Assembly (NCBI RefSeq): GCF_042648805.1
Contig: NZ_JBHRXZ010000016.1
Location: 186,001 to 250,000, forward strand
DNA: 64,000 nt
Source of the DNA: Azomonas tarimensis
Lineage (GTDB): Bacteria > Pseudomonadota > Gammaproteobacteria > Pseudomonadales > Pseudomonadaceae
Reading direction: 5' to 3'
The position numbers were made by a program, and so were the translations under genes. The notes beneath the pieces were generated by a model. It ran no database searches. It was not told the origin of the DNA and saw nothing but the letters and a program-made list of their open reading frames with translations. Each line of letters starts with the position of its first letter. The first letter of the stretch is position 1. Below, one piece after another: positions 16,636 to 24,496 of the stretch.

Positions 16636-18224
16636 CGTTCGCTGCCACCCGCCTTGGCCATGTGCTCCGGGCTGTAGCCAAGGCGCAGGCCGCCCCAGTG
16701 ACGGCCATTCACCACGATGGGCACGGAAAGGTCATGCATCTGCTCGCCGGTGTCTCGGGTGTAGGTCTGCAGCAGCACCGGTTTCTGGTGGCTGCCGCAG
16801 CGCTTGCCGGTGCGATCATTGAACAGCCGCTTGCCGCGACTGTGTACCCGGTCGTGTTCCGGGTCACCGGTGGGTGCGGCATTGAAGGCACGGTTATGAG
16901 TCGGTACATAACCCTCGGGCGTACAGGCAATGGCGAATACCATGCCCTCGTGGCTCGACAGCAGCGGCTCCTGGATGGGCGGCAGGACCTCGTCGGCGTA
17001 GCGGTCAAAGCGCGTTCGGTACTTGGTCGGCGAGGTGCCCGGAATCGGCTCGTACTGGCGATCGAACAAGGCGTCGGCGGCGATGCGCCCGGCCTCGATA
17101 TCCTGGGAGAACCGCTCGCCAATGGCTTGAGCGCCGCGGCGCGCCAGGTCATAGACGCGCTGGTGATAATCATCGAGCGCCACCTCGGACAGCCGCTCGC
17201 TGATCGTCTCGGCCTGGGTCTCGAGTCGCGTGGCGGCTTCCTGAAGCCGCGCGGTGTGCGCGTCGCTTTCGGCCAGATCACTGCGCATCTGTGCCACTGC
17301 GGCGAACAGGCTGCCTAGTTGCTCGCGGTTGTTGGTGGAGCCCTGCGCAATTTCGCCAATCTGGGCCTCCACCCCCTGGGCCAGGGTAGCGATACGCTCG
17401 AGGCCATTGCCGGCAAGCTCGACGGCACCGACGCTGACGTCCAGATCGGTCGCCAGTTGCCGGATCTGCTCGGCTACCGCGGTGGTCTGCTGCTGGATAT
17501 CGGTGACCATCTGCCCGACCTCTTCCGTGGCCGCGGAGGTGCGCGCGGCGAGCCCTCTCACCTCGTCGGCGACAACCGCGAAACCCCGGCCATACTCACC
17601 AGCCCGGGCGGCCTCGATAGCCGCGTTGAGGGCCAGCAGGTTGGTCTGGCTGGCGATGCCCTGGATAACCTGGGTGACGCGCTGGATGTCTTCGCTGCGC
17701 TGGCTCAGGGCCTCGATGAGCTCCCGGCTGGCGTTCGCCCGGCTGCTCAGATGGTGCATGTTGCCCATGGTCTGCCGGACCACCTGCAAGCCGCTGTCGC
17801 TGCTCTGGCGTGCCTCGTTGGCGGCATGGACCGCCTGTTGACTGAGCTGTGCGGTATGCTCCTCGGTGGCGATCATCGCCTGGGCGCTGACGACGATGCG
17901 ATCGGCGCCTTCGAGCTGCGAGTCGAGTCGCTCACCCAGTCGCCTGACCGAGAACGCGACTTCCGCAGCGGACAGCGCGTTATGGGTGGTGGTCTGGGAC
18001 AAGGCGCGGCTGAGTTCGACCATCGCATCGTCGCTGCGCTCGGCCCCTGCAGCCGGCTCTACCCGGCGGGGACGCCAGAGCAGCGGCAACCAGGCCATCA
18101 CCAGCATCAAGGGCAAGGCCAGGCCGAGGCCTAGCAGCCCTTGGGCGATTGCCCAGGCCAGCAGCAGGATCGAAATGCCCTGCAGCAAGCCGATCAGAAA
18201 CCTTGGGATCTGTCCCGAATTCAT
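16632..18224 (-). CDS. Methyl-accepting chemotaxis protein with C-terminal sensor domain
   Basis: The 530-residue receptor has two closely spaced N-terminal membrane helices (about residues 8-50) and no periplasmic ligand domain. The cytoplasmic signalling domain contains the near-invariant hairpin (VIQGIASQTNLLALNAAIEA, then ARAGEYGRGFAVVADEVR). After it, residues about 365-525 form a separate domain (FDRQYEPIPGTSPTKYRTRF, CTPEGYVPTHNRAFN, LGYSPEHM) that looks like a cytoplasmic sensor, possibly PAS/Cache-like. Receptors of this layout usually sense an internal signal. It is the first gene of an operon with the FccB-like and SoxYZ-like genes, which suggests taxis tied to that metabolism. Confidence 0.88.
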   Translation of the reverse strand: MNSGQIPRFLIGLLQGISILLLAWAIAQGLLGLGLALPLMLVMAWLPLLWRPRRVEPAAGAERSDDAMVELSRALSQTTTHNALSAAEVAFSVRRLGERLDSQLEGADRIVVSAQAMIATEEHTAQLSQQAVHAANEARQSSDSGLQVVRQTMGNMHHLSSRANASRELIEALSQRSEDIQRVTQVIQGIASQTNLLALNAAIEAARAGEYGRGFAVVADEVRGLAARTSAATEEVGQMVTDIQQQTTAVAEQIRQLATDLDVSVGAVELAGNGLERIATLAQGVEAQIGEIAQGSTNNREQLGSLFAAVAQMRSDLAESDAHTARLQEAATRLETQAETISERLSEVALDDYHQRVYDLARRGAQAIGERFSQDIEAGRIAADALFDRQYEPIPGTSPTKYRTRFDRYADEVLPPIQEPLLSSHEGMVFAIACTPEGYVPTHNRAFNAAPTGDPEHDRVHSRGKRLFNDRTGKRCGSHQKPVLLQTYTRDTGEQMHDLSVPIVVNGRHWGGLRLGYSPEHMAKAGGSER

Positions 18225-18349
18225 ATCTGAAACCTCGCAGGCCCGGCCAGGCGGCCAAGTGTTTTTATTGTGTTCAAGCGGTTATCGGCAGCTAGCGCCC
18301 TAGGTTTACCGCATCTGCATGGTTGCGATATGGCGCTTTGGTAGGGGTT

Positions 18350-18383
18350 GAGAAACAAAGAGGGCCGGTAGCACCGGCCCTCT
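18350..18383 (-). terminator. Rho-independent terminator downstream of the quinoprotein dehydrogenase
   Basis: A perfect inverted repeat (AGAGGGCCGGT...ACCGGCCCTCT, 18359-18383) is followed, in the minus direction, by TTGTTTCT. It lies about 56 bp past the dehydrogenase stop, so it ends that transcript before the chemoreceptor promoter. Confidence 0.85.
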
Positions 18384-18438
18384 TGGGTTGTCCCCGGAGG
18401 ACGGGGCGCTGAACGCCCGATCCTCCCGACGCCGATGA

Positions 18439-20217
18439 TCAGCGCTTGGCGACCACCTGCTCCTTTGGCAGCTTGAAGGTCCAGAGCATACCGCCCTGAT
18501 TGAGATCCTTCACGCGCTTGGCGACTTCGCCGCCCCACAGCGGAACCGCGCCACCCCAACCGGAGACGACTGACACGTACTGCTCGCCGTCCATTTCCCA
18601 GGTGACCGGGGAGCCGATGACGCCCGAGCCCGTCTGGAATTCGTAGAGCTTCTCGCCAGTCTTGGCGTCGAAGGCCATCAGGTAGCCTTCCGGGTTGCCG
18701 GTGAATACCAGGTTACCCTTGGTGGCCAGCACGCCCCCCCACAGCGGTGCGTAGTTCTTGTAGGTCCAGACCTGCTTGCCGGTCTTCGGATCGATGGCGC
18801 GCAGGACGCCGATATATTCTTCGTTCAGCGGCTTGATGGTAAAGCCCGCGCCCAGGTAGGCCGCGCCCTTCTTGTAGGACACGCTCTCGTTCCACATGTC
18901 CATGCCCCACTCGTTGGACGGCACGTAGAACAGACCGGTGTCCTGGCTGTAGGCCATGGGCATCCAGTTCTTGCCACCAAGGAACGACGGCGCGACGAAT
19001 ACCGAATTGCCCTGCTCGCTCTCGGAAGGTACGCCAGGGCGGTTGGCGTCGTCGTAGATCGGCCGTCCGTTGTCGTCGAGCCCCTTGGCCCAAGTGATCT
19101 TGTCGACGAAGGGGAAGCCACGAATGAACTTGCCGTTGGTGCGATCGAGGACGTAGAAGAAGCCGTTACGGTCGGCGGTGGCCGCCGCCTTGATGGTCTT
19201 GCCGCCTTCGACCAGGTCGAAGGAGATCAGCTCGTTGACGCCGTCATAATCCCAGCCGTCGTGGGGGGTGGTCTGGAAGTGCCACTTGATCGAGCCGTCA
19301 TCCGGATTCAGCGCCAGGCGCGAGGCGGAGAACAGGTTGTCGCCAGGACGCAGGTGCGAGTTCCAAGGCGCCGGGTTACCGGTGCCGATGAGGATAGAGT
19401 CGGTTTCAGGATCATAGTAGCCGCCCAGCCAGGGCGCGGCGCCGCCGGTCTTCCACAGGTCGCCCGGCCAGGTCTGGCCCGGCTTGCCACCGGAGATGCC
19501 GTTCTCGACCTGCTTGCCATCCTTCATCACGTAGCCCATGTGACCTTCGACGGTCGGACGGGTCCACAGCAGTTCGCCGGTCTTCGGGTCGTAGGCGTCC
19601 ACCTTGCCGACCACACCGAATTCGCCACCGGCAACACCGGTGATGAGCTTGCCCTTGACGATCATCGGGGCGGCGGAGATCGAATAGCCAGCCTTGTAGT
19701 CGGCCACGGTCTTGCGCCAGACGACACGCCCGGTGTCCTTGTTCAGCGCGACCAGCTTGGCGTCGAGGGTGCCGAAGATGACCAGGTCGTCATACAGCGC
19801 GACGCCTCGGTTGATCACGTCGCAGCAGGGCATGATGCCGTCGGGCAGACGTGCATCGTATTGCCAGAGTTTGGTGCCGGTGCGTGCATCGACGGCGAAC
19901 ACACGGGAATAGGAACCCGTGAGGTACATGACGCCATCCTTGATCAGCGGCTGGGCCTGCTGACCACGCTGCTTCTCGCCCCCGAACGAGAAGGCCCAGA
20001 CCGGTCGCAGCTGCTGGACGTTGGAAGCGTTCAGAGTGTCGAGCGTGCTGTAACGCTGCCCCTGAACCCCAAGGCCGTTGGTGACGATCTCACCCTGGGT
20101 CTTGGTGTCGTTCATGATGTCCTGATCCGTCACTGCCCAGGCCGGCAGGCTGGACAGGGCCATCGCGGCAGACAGTGCAGTCAGGGCAAGGGGCTTGCGA
20201 AGACCGGTATGCTTCAT
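18439..20217 (-). CDS. pedH: PQQ-dependent alcohol dehydrogenase, PedH-like (probably lanthanide-dependent)
   Basis: The 592-residue periplasmic quinoprotein has a signal peptide (ending near PAWA) and an eight-bladed propeller. It oxidises alcohols with PQQ and passes electrons to cytochrome c550. The vicinal disulfide is Cys131-Cys132 (MPCCDVINRG). The active-site region reads TPHDGWDYDGVNELISFDL, with Asp323 catalytic and Asp325 two residues on. That Asp-x-Asp pattern marks XoxF and PedH enzymes that bind lanthanides; calcium enzymes have Ala or Ser at the second position. The numbering equals that of P. putida PedH, and the sequence resembles it throughout (for example QGQRYSTLDTLNASNV, VSGWGGAVPLWGGEVAKRV). 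ATG 20217 is chosen because it starts the signal peptide; the frame extends further upstream without coding character. It is transcribed alone. Confidence 0.92.
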   Translation of the reverse strand: MKHTGLRKPLALTALSAAMALSSLPAWAVTDQDIMNDTKTQGEIVTNGLGVQGQRYSTLDTLNASNVQQLRPVWAFSFGGEKQRGQQAQPLIKDGVMYLTGSYSRVFAVDARTGTKLWQYDARLPDGIMPCCDVINRGVALYDDLVIFGTLDAKLVALNKDTGRVVWRKTVADYKAGYSISAAPMIVKGKLITGVAGGEFGVVGKVDAYDPKTGELLWTRPTVEGHMGYVMKDGKQVENGISGGKPGQTWPGDLWKTGGAAPWLGGYYDPETDSILIGTGNPAPWNSHLRPGDNLFSASRLALNPDDGSIKWHFQTTPHDGWDYDGVNELISFDLVEGGKTIKAAATADRNGFFYVLDRTNGKFIRGFPFVDKITWAKGLDDNGRPIYDDANRPGVPSESEQGNSVFVAPSFLGGKNWMPMAYSQDTGLFYVPSNEWGMDMWNESVSYKKGAAYLGAGFTIKPLNEEYIGVLRAIDPKTGKQVWTYKNYAPLWGGVLATKGNLVFTGNPEGYLMAFDAKTGEKLYEFQTGSGVIGSPVTWEMDGEQYVSVVSGWGGAVPLWGGEVAKRVKDLNQGGMLWTFKLPKEQVVAKR

Positions 20218-20325
20218 TGCGGCTACCTCTGCGGGTTCATTGTTATGGCCGGGAAGCCTTCCCGGTCTGCGGGAAATTCTTGGCCCCATCCCCATTCGTC
20301 GCAATTGACCGCTCTGCGGAATTTT

Positions 20326-20341
20326 CTACAACCTTCGTACC
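20326..20341. promoter_or_regulatory. Candidate regulator box upstream of the quinoprotein dehydrogenase
   Basis: CTACAACCTTCGTACC lies 108 bp ahead of the dehydrogenase ATG. It matches 14 of 16 positions of the box ahead of the ABC operon (CTACTACCTTGGTACC, 26254) on the plus strand, and similar sequences precede two other units in this region. An AgmR/ErbR- or PedR2-type response regulator is the likely binder. This is an inference from repetition only. Confidence 0.5.
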
Positions 20342-20453
20342 AGTACTCCGCCAGCCGGGTCTCAGCGCCCTTTCTCCCCGCCCGCAAGCCTGGCCTCGCC
20401 TGGCTACTCCAGCATTCCGTCAGCTCGCAGTGCATTGGCTGCTGTACAGGCTG

Positions 20454-20480
20454 AAGAGGCGCCGCCCTGGCGGCGCCTCT
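20454..20480 (-). terminator. Terminator hairpin at the end of the c550-metallohydrolase operon
   Basis: GAGGCGCCG and CGGCGCCTC form a perfect 9-bp stem around a CCAGGG loop. It overlaps the stop codon of the metallohydrolase gene and is followed by only two T residues in the minus direction, so termination may be partial. Confidence 0.6.
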
Positions 20481-21406
20481 CAATCGCCCGGATCGATCCG
20501 CTGATACTGCGCAGCCTCGTAGCCCGGAAACAGGTGACTCACGGTGCGTATGAGCTCGTAGCGGCTGAGGTTGACCTCGGCGAACCGCTCGGGGATCGGC
20601 GCATGCATCACCTCGGTCATCAGCAGCCCCTGCTCGGCGGAGGTACGCAGCAGATCGTCCAGCCAGCCCAGATAGTCGCGCATCTCCGCAAAAGGGGCCG
20701 CATCGCTGGCCACCGGTCCGTGCCCAGGCACCAGCAATGTCCAGGGCAGCGCCTGTAGCAGGTCGATCTCGTCGAGCCAGATATCCAGGCCCGGACTGTT
20801 GGGAGTCGTCAGCGCACGCCTGTAGAACAGCAGGTCACCAGCAAAGAGCACGCCGGTGGTTTCGTCGAGGATCACCAGGTCAGCGCCGGTGTGGCCACGC
20901 AGCGCCAGAAGCCGGAAGCGATGGCCGCCAAACGCCCAGATGCCGGGCTCGAGCGTCTCGTTGGCCAGCACCACCTCGGTGCCGCGCATCCAGTCACCGA
21001 CAATCCGGTACATATTCTCGGCCATCGCATCGCCCTGCTCGGCGAGCAACCCGTTGGTTTCGGCGAGCGCGGCGATGGGGATGTCGGCGAACGCCTGATT
21101 GCCCAGCACATGGTCGGGATGATGGTGGGTCAGCAGGACCCGGGCGACGGGCTGATCGGTGACCTTGCCGATGGCCTGGCGCATCGCCTCGCCGTAGCGC
21201 CGCGACGGGCCGGTATCGATCACCACTACGCCAGCCTCGGTCACCACGAAGGCGGTGTTGACGATATTGCCGCCGTTGCGGTGATCGAAATTATCCGTGC
21301 TGCCCTCGAGCAGCCAGGTACCCGGCGCGATCTCCCGGGGCTCCATGCGGTATTCCATGGCCATGGCTGGAGAGGCCAGGCATCCCAGGATCAAGAGCAG
21401 TCGCAT
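20480..21406 (-). CDS. Quinoprotein relay system zinc metallohydrolase (SoxH-like MBL fold)
   Basis: This 308-residue secreted protein (signal MRLLLILGCLASPAMA) has the metallo-beta-lactamase fold. Its zinc ligands are visible in LLTHHHPDHVLGN (HxHxDH), LRGHTGADLV, FAGDLLF and VPGHGPV. Related proteins include SoxH of the sulfur-oxidation system and the hydrolases named for the quinoprotein relay system. The substrate is unknown. AAGGAGAGG precedes the ATG. It is the last gene of a minus-strand operon of cytochrome c550, binding protein, SoxYZ-like carrier and hydrolase, and is followed by a hairpin terminator. Confidence 0.85.
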   Translation of the reverse strand: MRLLLILGCLASPAMAMEYRMEPREIAPGTWLLEGSTDNFDHRNGGNIVNTAFVVTEAGVVVIDTGPSRRYGEAMRQAIGKVTDQPVARVLLTHHHPDHVLGNQAFADIPIAALAETNGLLAEQGDAMAENMYRIVGDWMRGTEVVLANETLEPGIWAFGGHRFRLLALRGHTGADLVILDETTGVLFAGDLLFYRRALTTPNSPGLDIWLDEIDLLQALPWTLLVPGHGPVASDAAPFAEMRDYLGWLDDLLRTSAEQGLLMTEVMHAPIPERFAEVNLSRYELIRTVSHLFPGYEAAQYQRIDPGD

Positions 21407-21462
21407 AACCTCTCCTTACGGCTGCTGGGAGATGAGCAGTTCAGCCAGGCGCCCGGCGTGCT

Positions 21463-22212
21463 TCAGAATGCCGCGTCGAACTCGTTTCCGTTGTTGTCAC
21501 GCAGCCAGAGACGCGCCGCGCGCCCAAGGATTTCGAAACTCAGATTGGGGTTTTCACTGATCGCCGAGTACAGCTCCATGTGCGCCAGCGGCGTACCCTC
21601 GGCATCGCGCAGCTCGGCCTGCTCGACGAAAAACTCAGGGATACCGTCGACCAGGCCGTTATCCATCGGATGCGAAAGCTCCAGCCGAAGCCGGCTGAAC
21701 TCCCCGCGCGGAAAACGTCCGCCCAGCACCTGACCCAGACGGTCTTCCCAGCCATCCTGCGCCCGCACCACGCTGGGCGCGGTGCAGCCACCGCCCGCCG
21801 CGTCGACACGGGTCGATCCAACGTGCCAGATACCCTCCTCGGTGAGCACCGCTGCGCGTACCGGCGTGGCCTGCTCGACCCGGATGCGCACCGCAAGGAA
21901 CGGCTGGACCCGCTCGGAGCGGGGATGGAAATCGATGACTCGGGGGATGGGGTTGAGGTCGGCCCAGACCAGAATGCGTGACACCGGAGCCCCGAGGGCG
22001 CGGGCGTCGACTTGGATTGGCACCTGGCGGGAGTCTTCGGCGAATGGCGGCGCGATCACCCGCACCCGCTCGTCGAAGCGCACCGGAGCGCCGCCCAGCA
22101 TGCGCTCGCGGTGATAGTCCCACATCACCGAATTGAGCGGATCGGACTCGCTGGCCTGGGCCAGCACAGGTATCAGCGTCGACCACAGCAGCGCCAGCAG
22201 CGAACGCCTCAT
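21463..22212 (-). CDS. Quinoprotein-associated SoxYZ-like fused carrier protein (copy 2)
   Basis: This 249-residue periplasmic protein (signal MRRSLLALLWSTLIPVLAQA) has a SoxY-like N-terminal half (about 35-145) and a SoxZ-like C-terminal half (about 155-249; LSHPMDNGLVDGIPEFFVEQ). The junction carries GGGCTAPSV, strongly reminiscent of the GGCGG tail with which SoxY holds its sulfur substrate. It is only distantly similar to copy 1 at 14633-15352. I chose ATG 22212, which has GGAGG six bases upstream, over an earlier in-frame start. The gene lies between the periplasmic binding protein and the SoxH-like hydrolase. Confidence 0.82.
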   Translation of the reverse strand: MRRSLLALLWSTLIPVLAQASESDPLNSVMWDYHRERMLGGAPVRFDERVRVIAPPFAEDSRQVPIQVDARALGAPVSRILVWADLNPIPRVIDFHPRSERVQPFLAVRIRVEQATPVRAAVLTEEGIWHVGSTRVDAAGGGCTAPSVVRAQDGWEDRLGQVLGGRFPRGEFSRLRLELSHPMDNGLVDGIPEFFVEQAELRDAEGTPLAHMELYSAISENPNLSFEILGRAARLWLRDNNGNEFDAAF

Positions 22213-22226
22213 GGGGCCTCCGGTCG

Positions 22227-23114
22227 TCATTGGACTTCCTGATAAAGCCCGGGCAACTCGTAGGTCAGCCCTTCGGCCTGGTAGATTCGCTCCATCTCAC
22301 CGGAACGGATCAGATCCTCGATCACGTCATCCACCGCATAGGCTAGCTGGCGATTGGCCTCATGCACGGCCATGCCGATATCCCAATACTGCCGACCCAT
22401 CTCCGGGTAGGCATTGACCCCGGGCTTGAGCTGCGGATCACCCGTCTTGTGCAGCAGGTGCTCCACCTCTCCGCGCATGGCCATCACCGCATCCACTTCG
22501 CCCTTCTGCATGGCGGCGAACGCCTGGCCAGGGTTGTGGAAGTGATGGGTATTGGCGCTCATGCGCCCGCCAAAGACCGAAGTCATGTAGAAAGACGGGA
22601 CGCTGTCGATTTCCACGCCGATGGGGTGGTATCCGAACACCGCAACGCTCGGCACCTCTTCGAGGCGGCGCGTATCGTGGGCCACCAGCCAGCGCTCGCG
22701 CTGGTAAGGACCGAACATCACCACCAGCTCATTGACCACTTCGCCCAGCTCATTGCGCTTGTAGGAAAACGCGCGGTCGTAGGGCACCCGCAACATCAGG
22801 TCGGCGATCTCCTGCTTGCGCAGGTAATGGCCGAGCCAGATGTAGTTACGCAGGTCGTCATCGAGCTTTTCGCCCGGCATCATCCAGATCAACTCGAGGG
22901 AGACCCCGAGCTTTTCGGTGAGGGTTCGCGCCAGGACCACGTCGATGCCGCGAGGCTCGCCGTCCTCGCGATAACTGTAGGGTGCGAAGTCGTTGTAAAC
23001 CGCCACCTTGAGAAAGCCCGAGTCGATGATGTCATCGAACTCTCGGGTCTGAGCCAGCGCCTGACCGATCAACAACGGCAGGCACAACAGCCAGCACAGC
23101 AGGCGGCGGGTCAT
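22227..23114 (-). CDS. Quinoprotein dehydrogenase-associated periplasmic binding protein
   Basis: The product (295 residues) has a signal peptide (ending QALA) and the SBP family-3 fold: LKVAVYNDFAPYSYREDGEP at the start, RGIDVVLARTLTEKLG, and AFAAMQKGEVDAVMAMRGEV near the middle. Such proteins resemble amino-acid ABC receptors but are encoded next to PQQ dehydrogenases and lack a matching amino-acid permease. In methylotrophs the related MxaJ/XoxJ assists the dehydrogenase, so an assembly or activation role is likely. GAGGAG precedes the ATG, which lies 4 bp after the cytochrome stop. Confidence 0.87.
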   Translation of the reverse strand: MTRRLLCWLLCLPLLIGQALAQTREFDDIIDSGFLKVAVYNDFAPYSYREDGEPRGIDVVLARTLTEKLGVSLELIWMMPGEKLDDDLRNYIWLGHYLRKQEIADLMLRVPYDRAFSYKRNELGEVVNELVVMFGPYQRERWLVAHDTRRLEEVPSVAVFGYHPIGVEIDSVPSFYMTSVFGGRMSANTHHFHNPGQAFAAMQKGEVDAVMAMRGEVEHLLHKTGDPQLKPGVNAYPEMGRQYWDIGMAVHEANRQLAYAVDDVIEDLIRSGEMERIYQAEGLTYELPGLYQEVQ

Positions 23115-23118
23115 CGAC

Positions 23119-23556
23119 TCACTCCTCTATGTATTTGGTTTCCAGAAAGGTCCGCACCGCCCAAAGGGCTTCCTGGCTCATGTGCTCGGCCATCTTCGGC
23201 ATGTACACCGCACCGTTGCGCACTGCGCCGTTGATTACCCGCTCCTTGTACCAGTCGTCACCATCCAGGCCCGGCTCGAGGTGGCGCAGGTCAGGGGCGA
23301 TACCGCCGGAAATGGCATCCAGGCCATGGCAGCGGGCGCAGTTCTGGGCGTAGGCAGAGGAGCCGACGCGCACAGCCAGGTCGTGTTTTTCGTAGGGCTC
23401 GCGGTAGGGATTTTCGTCGAGCCACGCTTCTCCGAGGCTATCCAGGCCCTGGGTATCCACGGCCTGAGGGGTCACATCGCCATGACCAACGGCCAGCGAG
23501 GAGATACTCAATACACCAGCAGCAAGCAGGGCACGCCAGATATTATGCTTATTCAT
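23119..23556 (-). CDS. pedF: Cytochrome c550, electron acceptor of the PQQ alcohol dehydrogenase
   Basis: The 145-residue periplasmic cytochrome has a signal peptide and one haem-binding motif (NCARCHGLD). The likely axial methionine is in VYMPKMAEHMSQE. It corresponds to ExaB of P. aeruginosa and PedF of P. putida, which take electrons from ExaA/PedE/PedH. It starts a four-gene operon (cytochrome, binding protein, SoxYZ-like, hydrolase) rather than directly following the dehydrogenase gene, which is 3 kb downstream and separately transcribed. Confidence 0.9.
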   Translation of the reverse strand: MNKHNIWRALLAAGVLSISSLAVGHGDVTPQAVDTQGLDSLGEAWLDENPYREPYEKHDLAVRVGSSAYAQNCARCHGLDAISGGIAPDLRHLEPGLDGDDWYKERVINGAVRNGAVYMPKMAEHMSQEALWAVRTFLETKYIEE

Positions 23557-23863
23557 GTGGGGACCACCTTCTTACGGATTCTCATGCGAGGCCAGCGCCT
23601 GCGCCGTGGGGATATCTTAGAAATCCGCCCCCCGCGCCAGAATGCTGCTTTGGTGGCCGCATGGTCCTCCCTTGGTAGTAGAGCCACGGGCGCCCGCCTG
23701 CACGCCCTTCGGGCGTAATGGCCATGGGTGAGCTGGAGGTGGTAGTGCCTTGAGACCGATGGCACGTTCAGCGTGATACAGGGCGGTCAGCAGACCGACC
23801 GCGCGACGCTCGAGGACTTCAGGACGCCCGGTCCCGGACGAGATCAAGCCGAACCCATAACTG
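23557..23863. other. Intergenic region upstream of cytochrome c550
   Basis: The 307 bp between the c550 start and the response-regulator stop hold the c550 promoter region. They include a regulator-like box at 23666-23681 and a short GC hairpin (ACGCCCTTCGGGCGT, 23702-23716) that may end the upstream regulator transcript. No gene was seen. Confidence 0.6.
23666..23681. promoter_or_regulatory. Candidate regulator box upstream of cytochrome c550
   Basis: On the minus strand this reads CTACTACCAAGGGAGG, 109 bp ahead of the c550 ATG. It shares CTACTACC and GG with the box ahead of the ABC operon and lies at nearly the same distance from the start codon as the dehydrogenase box. The match is weaker in its second half. 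Confidence 0.42.
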
Positions 23864-24496
23864 TCATGCCGGCACCCTGAGCATCCCCGCCTCGATGGCC
23901 CTGTGCACCATCTCGGCCTGGGAGCTGACATTGAGCTTGCTTTTCAGCAAGGCCAGATGGTTGGACACCGTCTTGCTGCTGATCGAAAGCCGCTCGGCGA
24001 TCTGCCGCGGCGGCAAACCCCGCGCCAGCATCATGAAGATCTCCAGCTCCCGGGGCGTCATCTCTTCGAGCCCCGCCTTGGGCGCGACTCCCTGCTGCGC
24101 CAGTTCGGAGGCCAGCGCACCTTCGATGTACGGATAGCCCGCCGCCATCCTGCGCACCGCCTCCACCAGTACATCCGGCGAACAGCGCTTGGTCAGATAA
24201 CCGGTGGCGCCGGCATCCAGCGCCTGCCTGACCAGCGGCAGCTCGTCATGCATGCTGAACATCAGCACGGGCAGCAGGGGCAGCCGCTGGCGTAATCGCC
24301 GGCAGGTTTCCAGGCCGCTGATGCCGGGCAGGCCGATATCCAGGATGACGAGGCTGGGGATCTGCTGCTCGACCTGGGCCAGCGCCTCTTCCCCACTTTC
24401 GGCCTCACTCAGCTGCAGACCCGGAATCAGCGCAGCCAGGAGGCTGGCGTAGCCCTGCCTGACCACGGCATGGTCATCCACCAAGAGGATTTTCAT
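23864..24496 (-). CDS. NarL/LuxR-type response regulator of the alcohol-oxidation cluster
   Basis: The 210-residue regulator has a receiver domain (KILLVDDHAVVRQG; phospho-acceptor Asp in VILDIGLPGISG, about residue 54; Lys in YLTKRC) and a LuxR helix-turn-helix (MTPRELEIFMMLARGLPPRQ, then IAERLSISSKTVSNHLA). It overlaps the sensor kinase gene by ATGA. Position and partner resemble EraR of P. aeruginosa and PedR2 of P. putida, which control quinoprotein alcohol dehydrogenases; in P. putida PedS2/PedR2 mediates the lanthanide switch between PedE and PedH. Which of the two it matches best cannot be decided by eye. Confidence 0.85.
   Translation of the reverse strand: MKILLVDDHAVVRQGYASLLAALIPGLQLSEAESGEEALAQVEQQIPSLVILDIGLPGISGLETCRRLRQRLPLLPVLMFSMHDELPLVRQALDAGATGYLTKRCSPDVLVEAVRRMAAGYPYIEGALASELAQQGVAPKAGLEEMTPRELEIFMMLARGLPPRQIAERLSISSKTVSNHLALLKSKLNVSSQAEMVHRAIEAGMLRVPA

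Noticed and set aside
18439..20217. XoxF methanol dehydrogenase instead of PedH-like alcohol dehydrogenase
   Set aside because: The Asp-x-Asp motif is shared, but overall sequence, the c550 partner, AgmR and the ABC module fit the Pseudomonas ethanol/2-phenylethanol system and there are no methanol genes.
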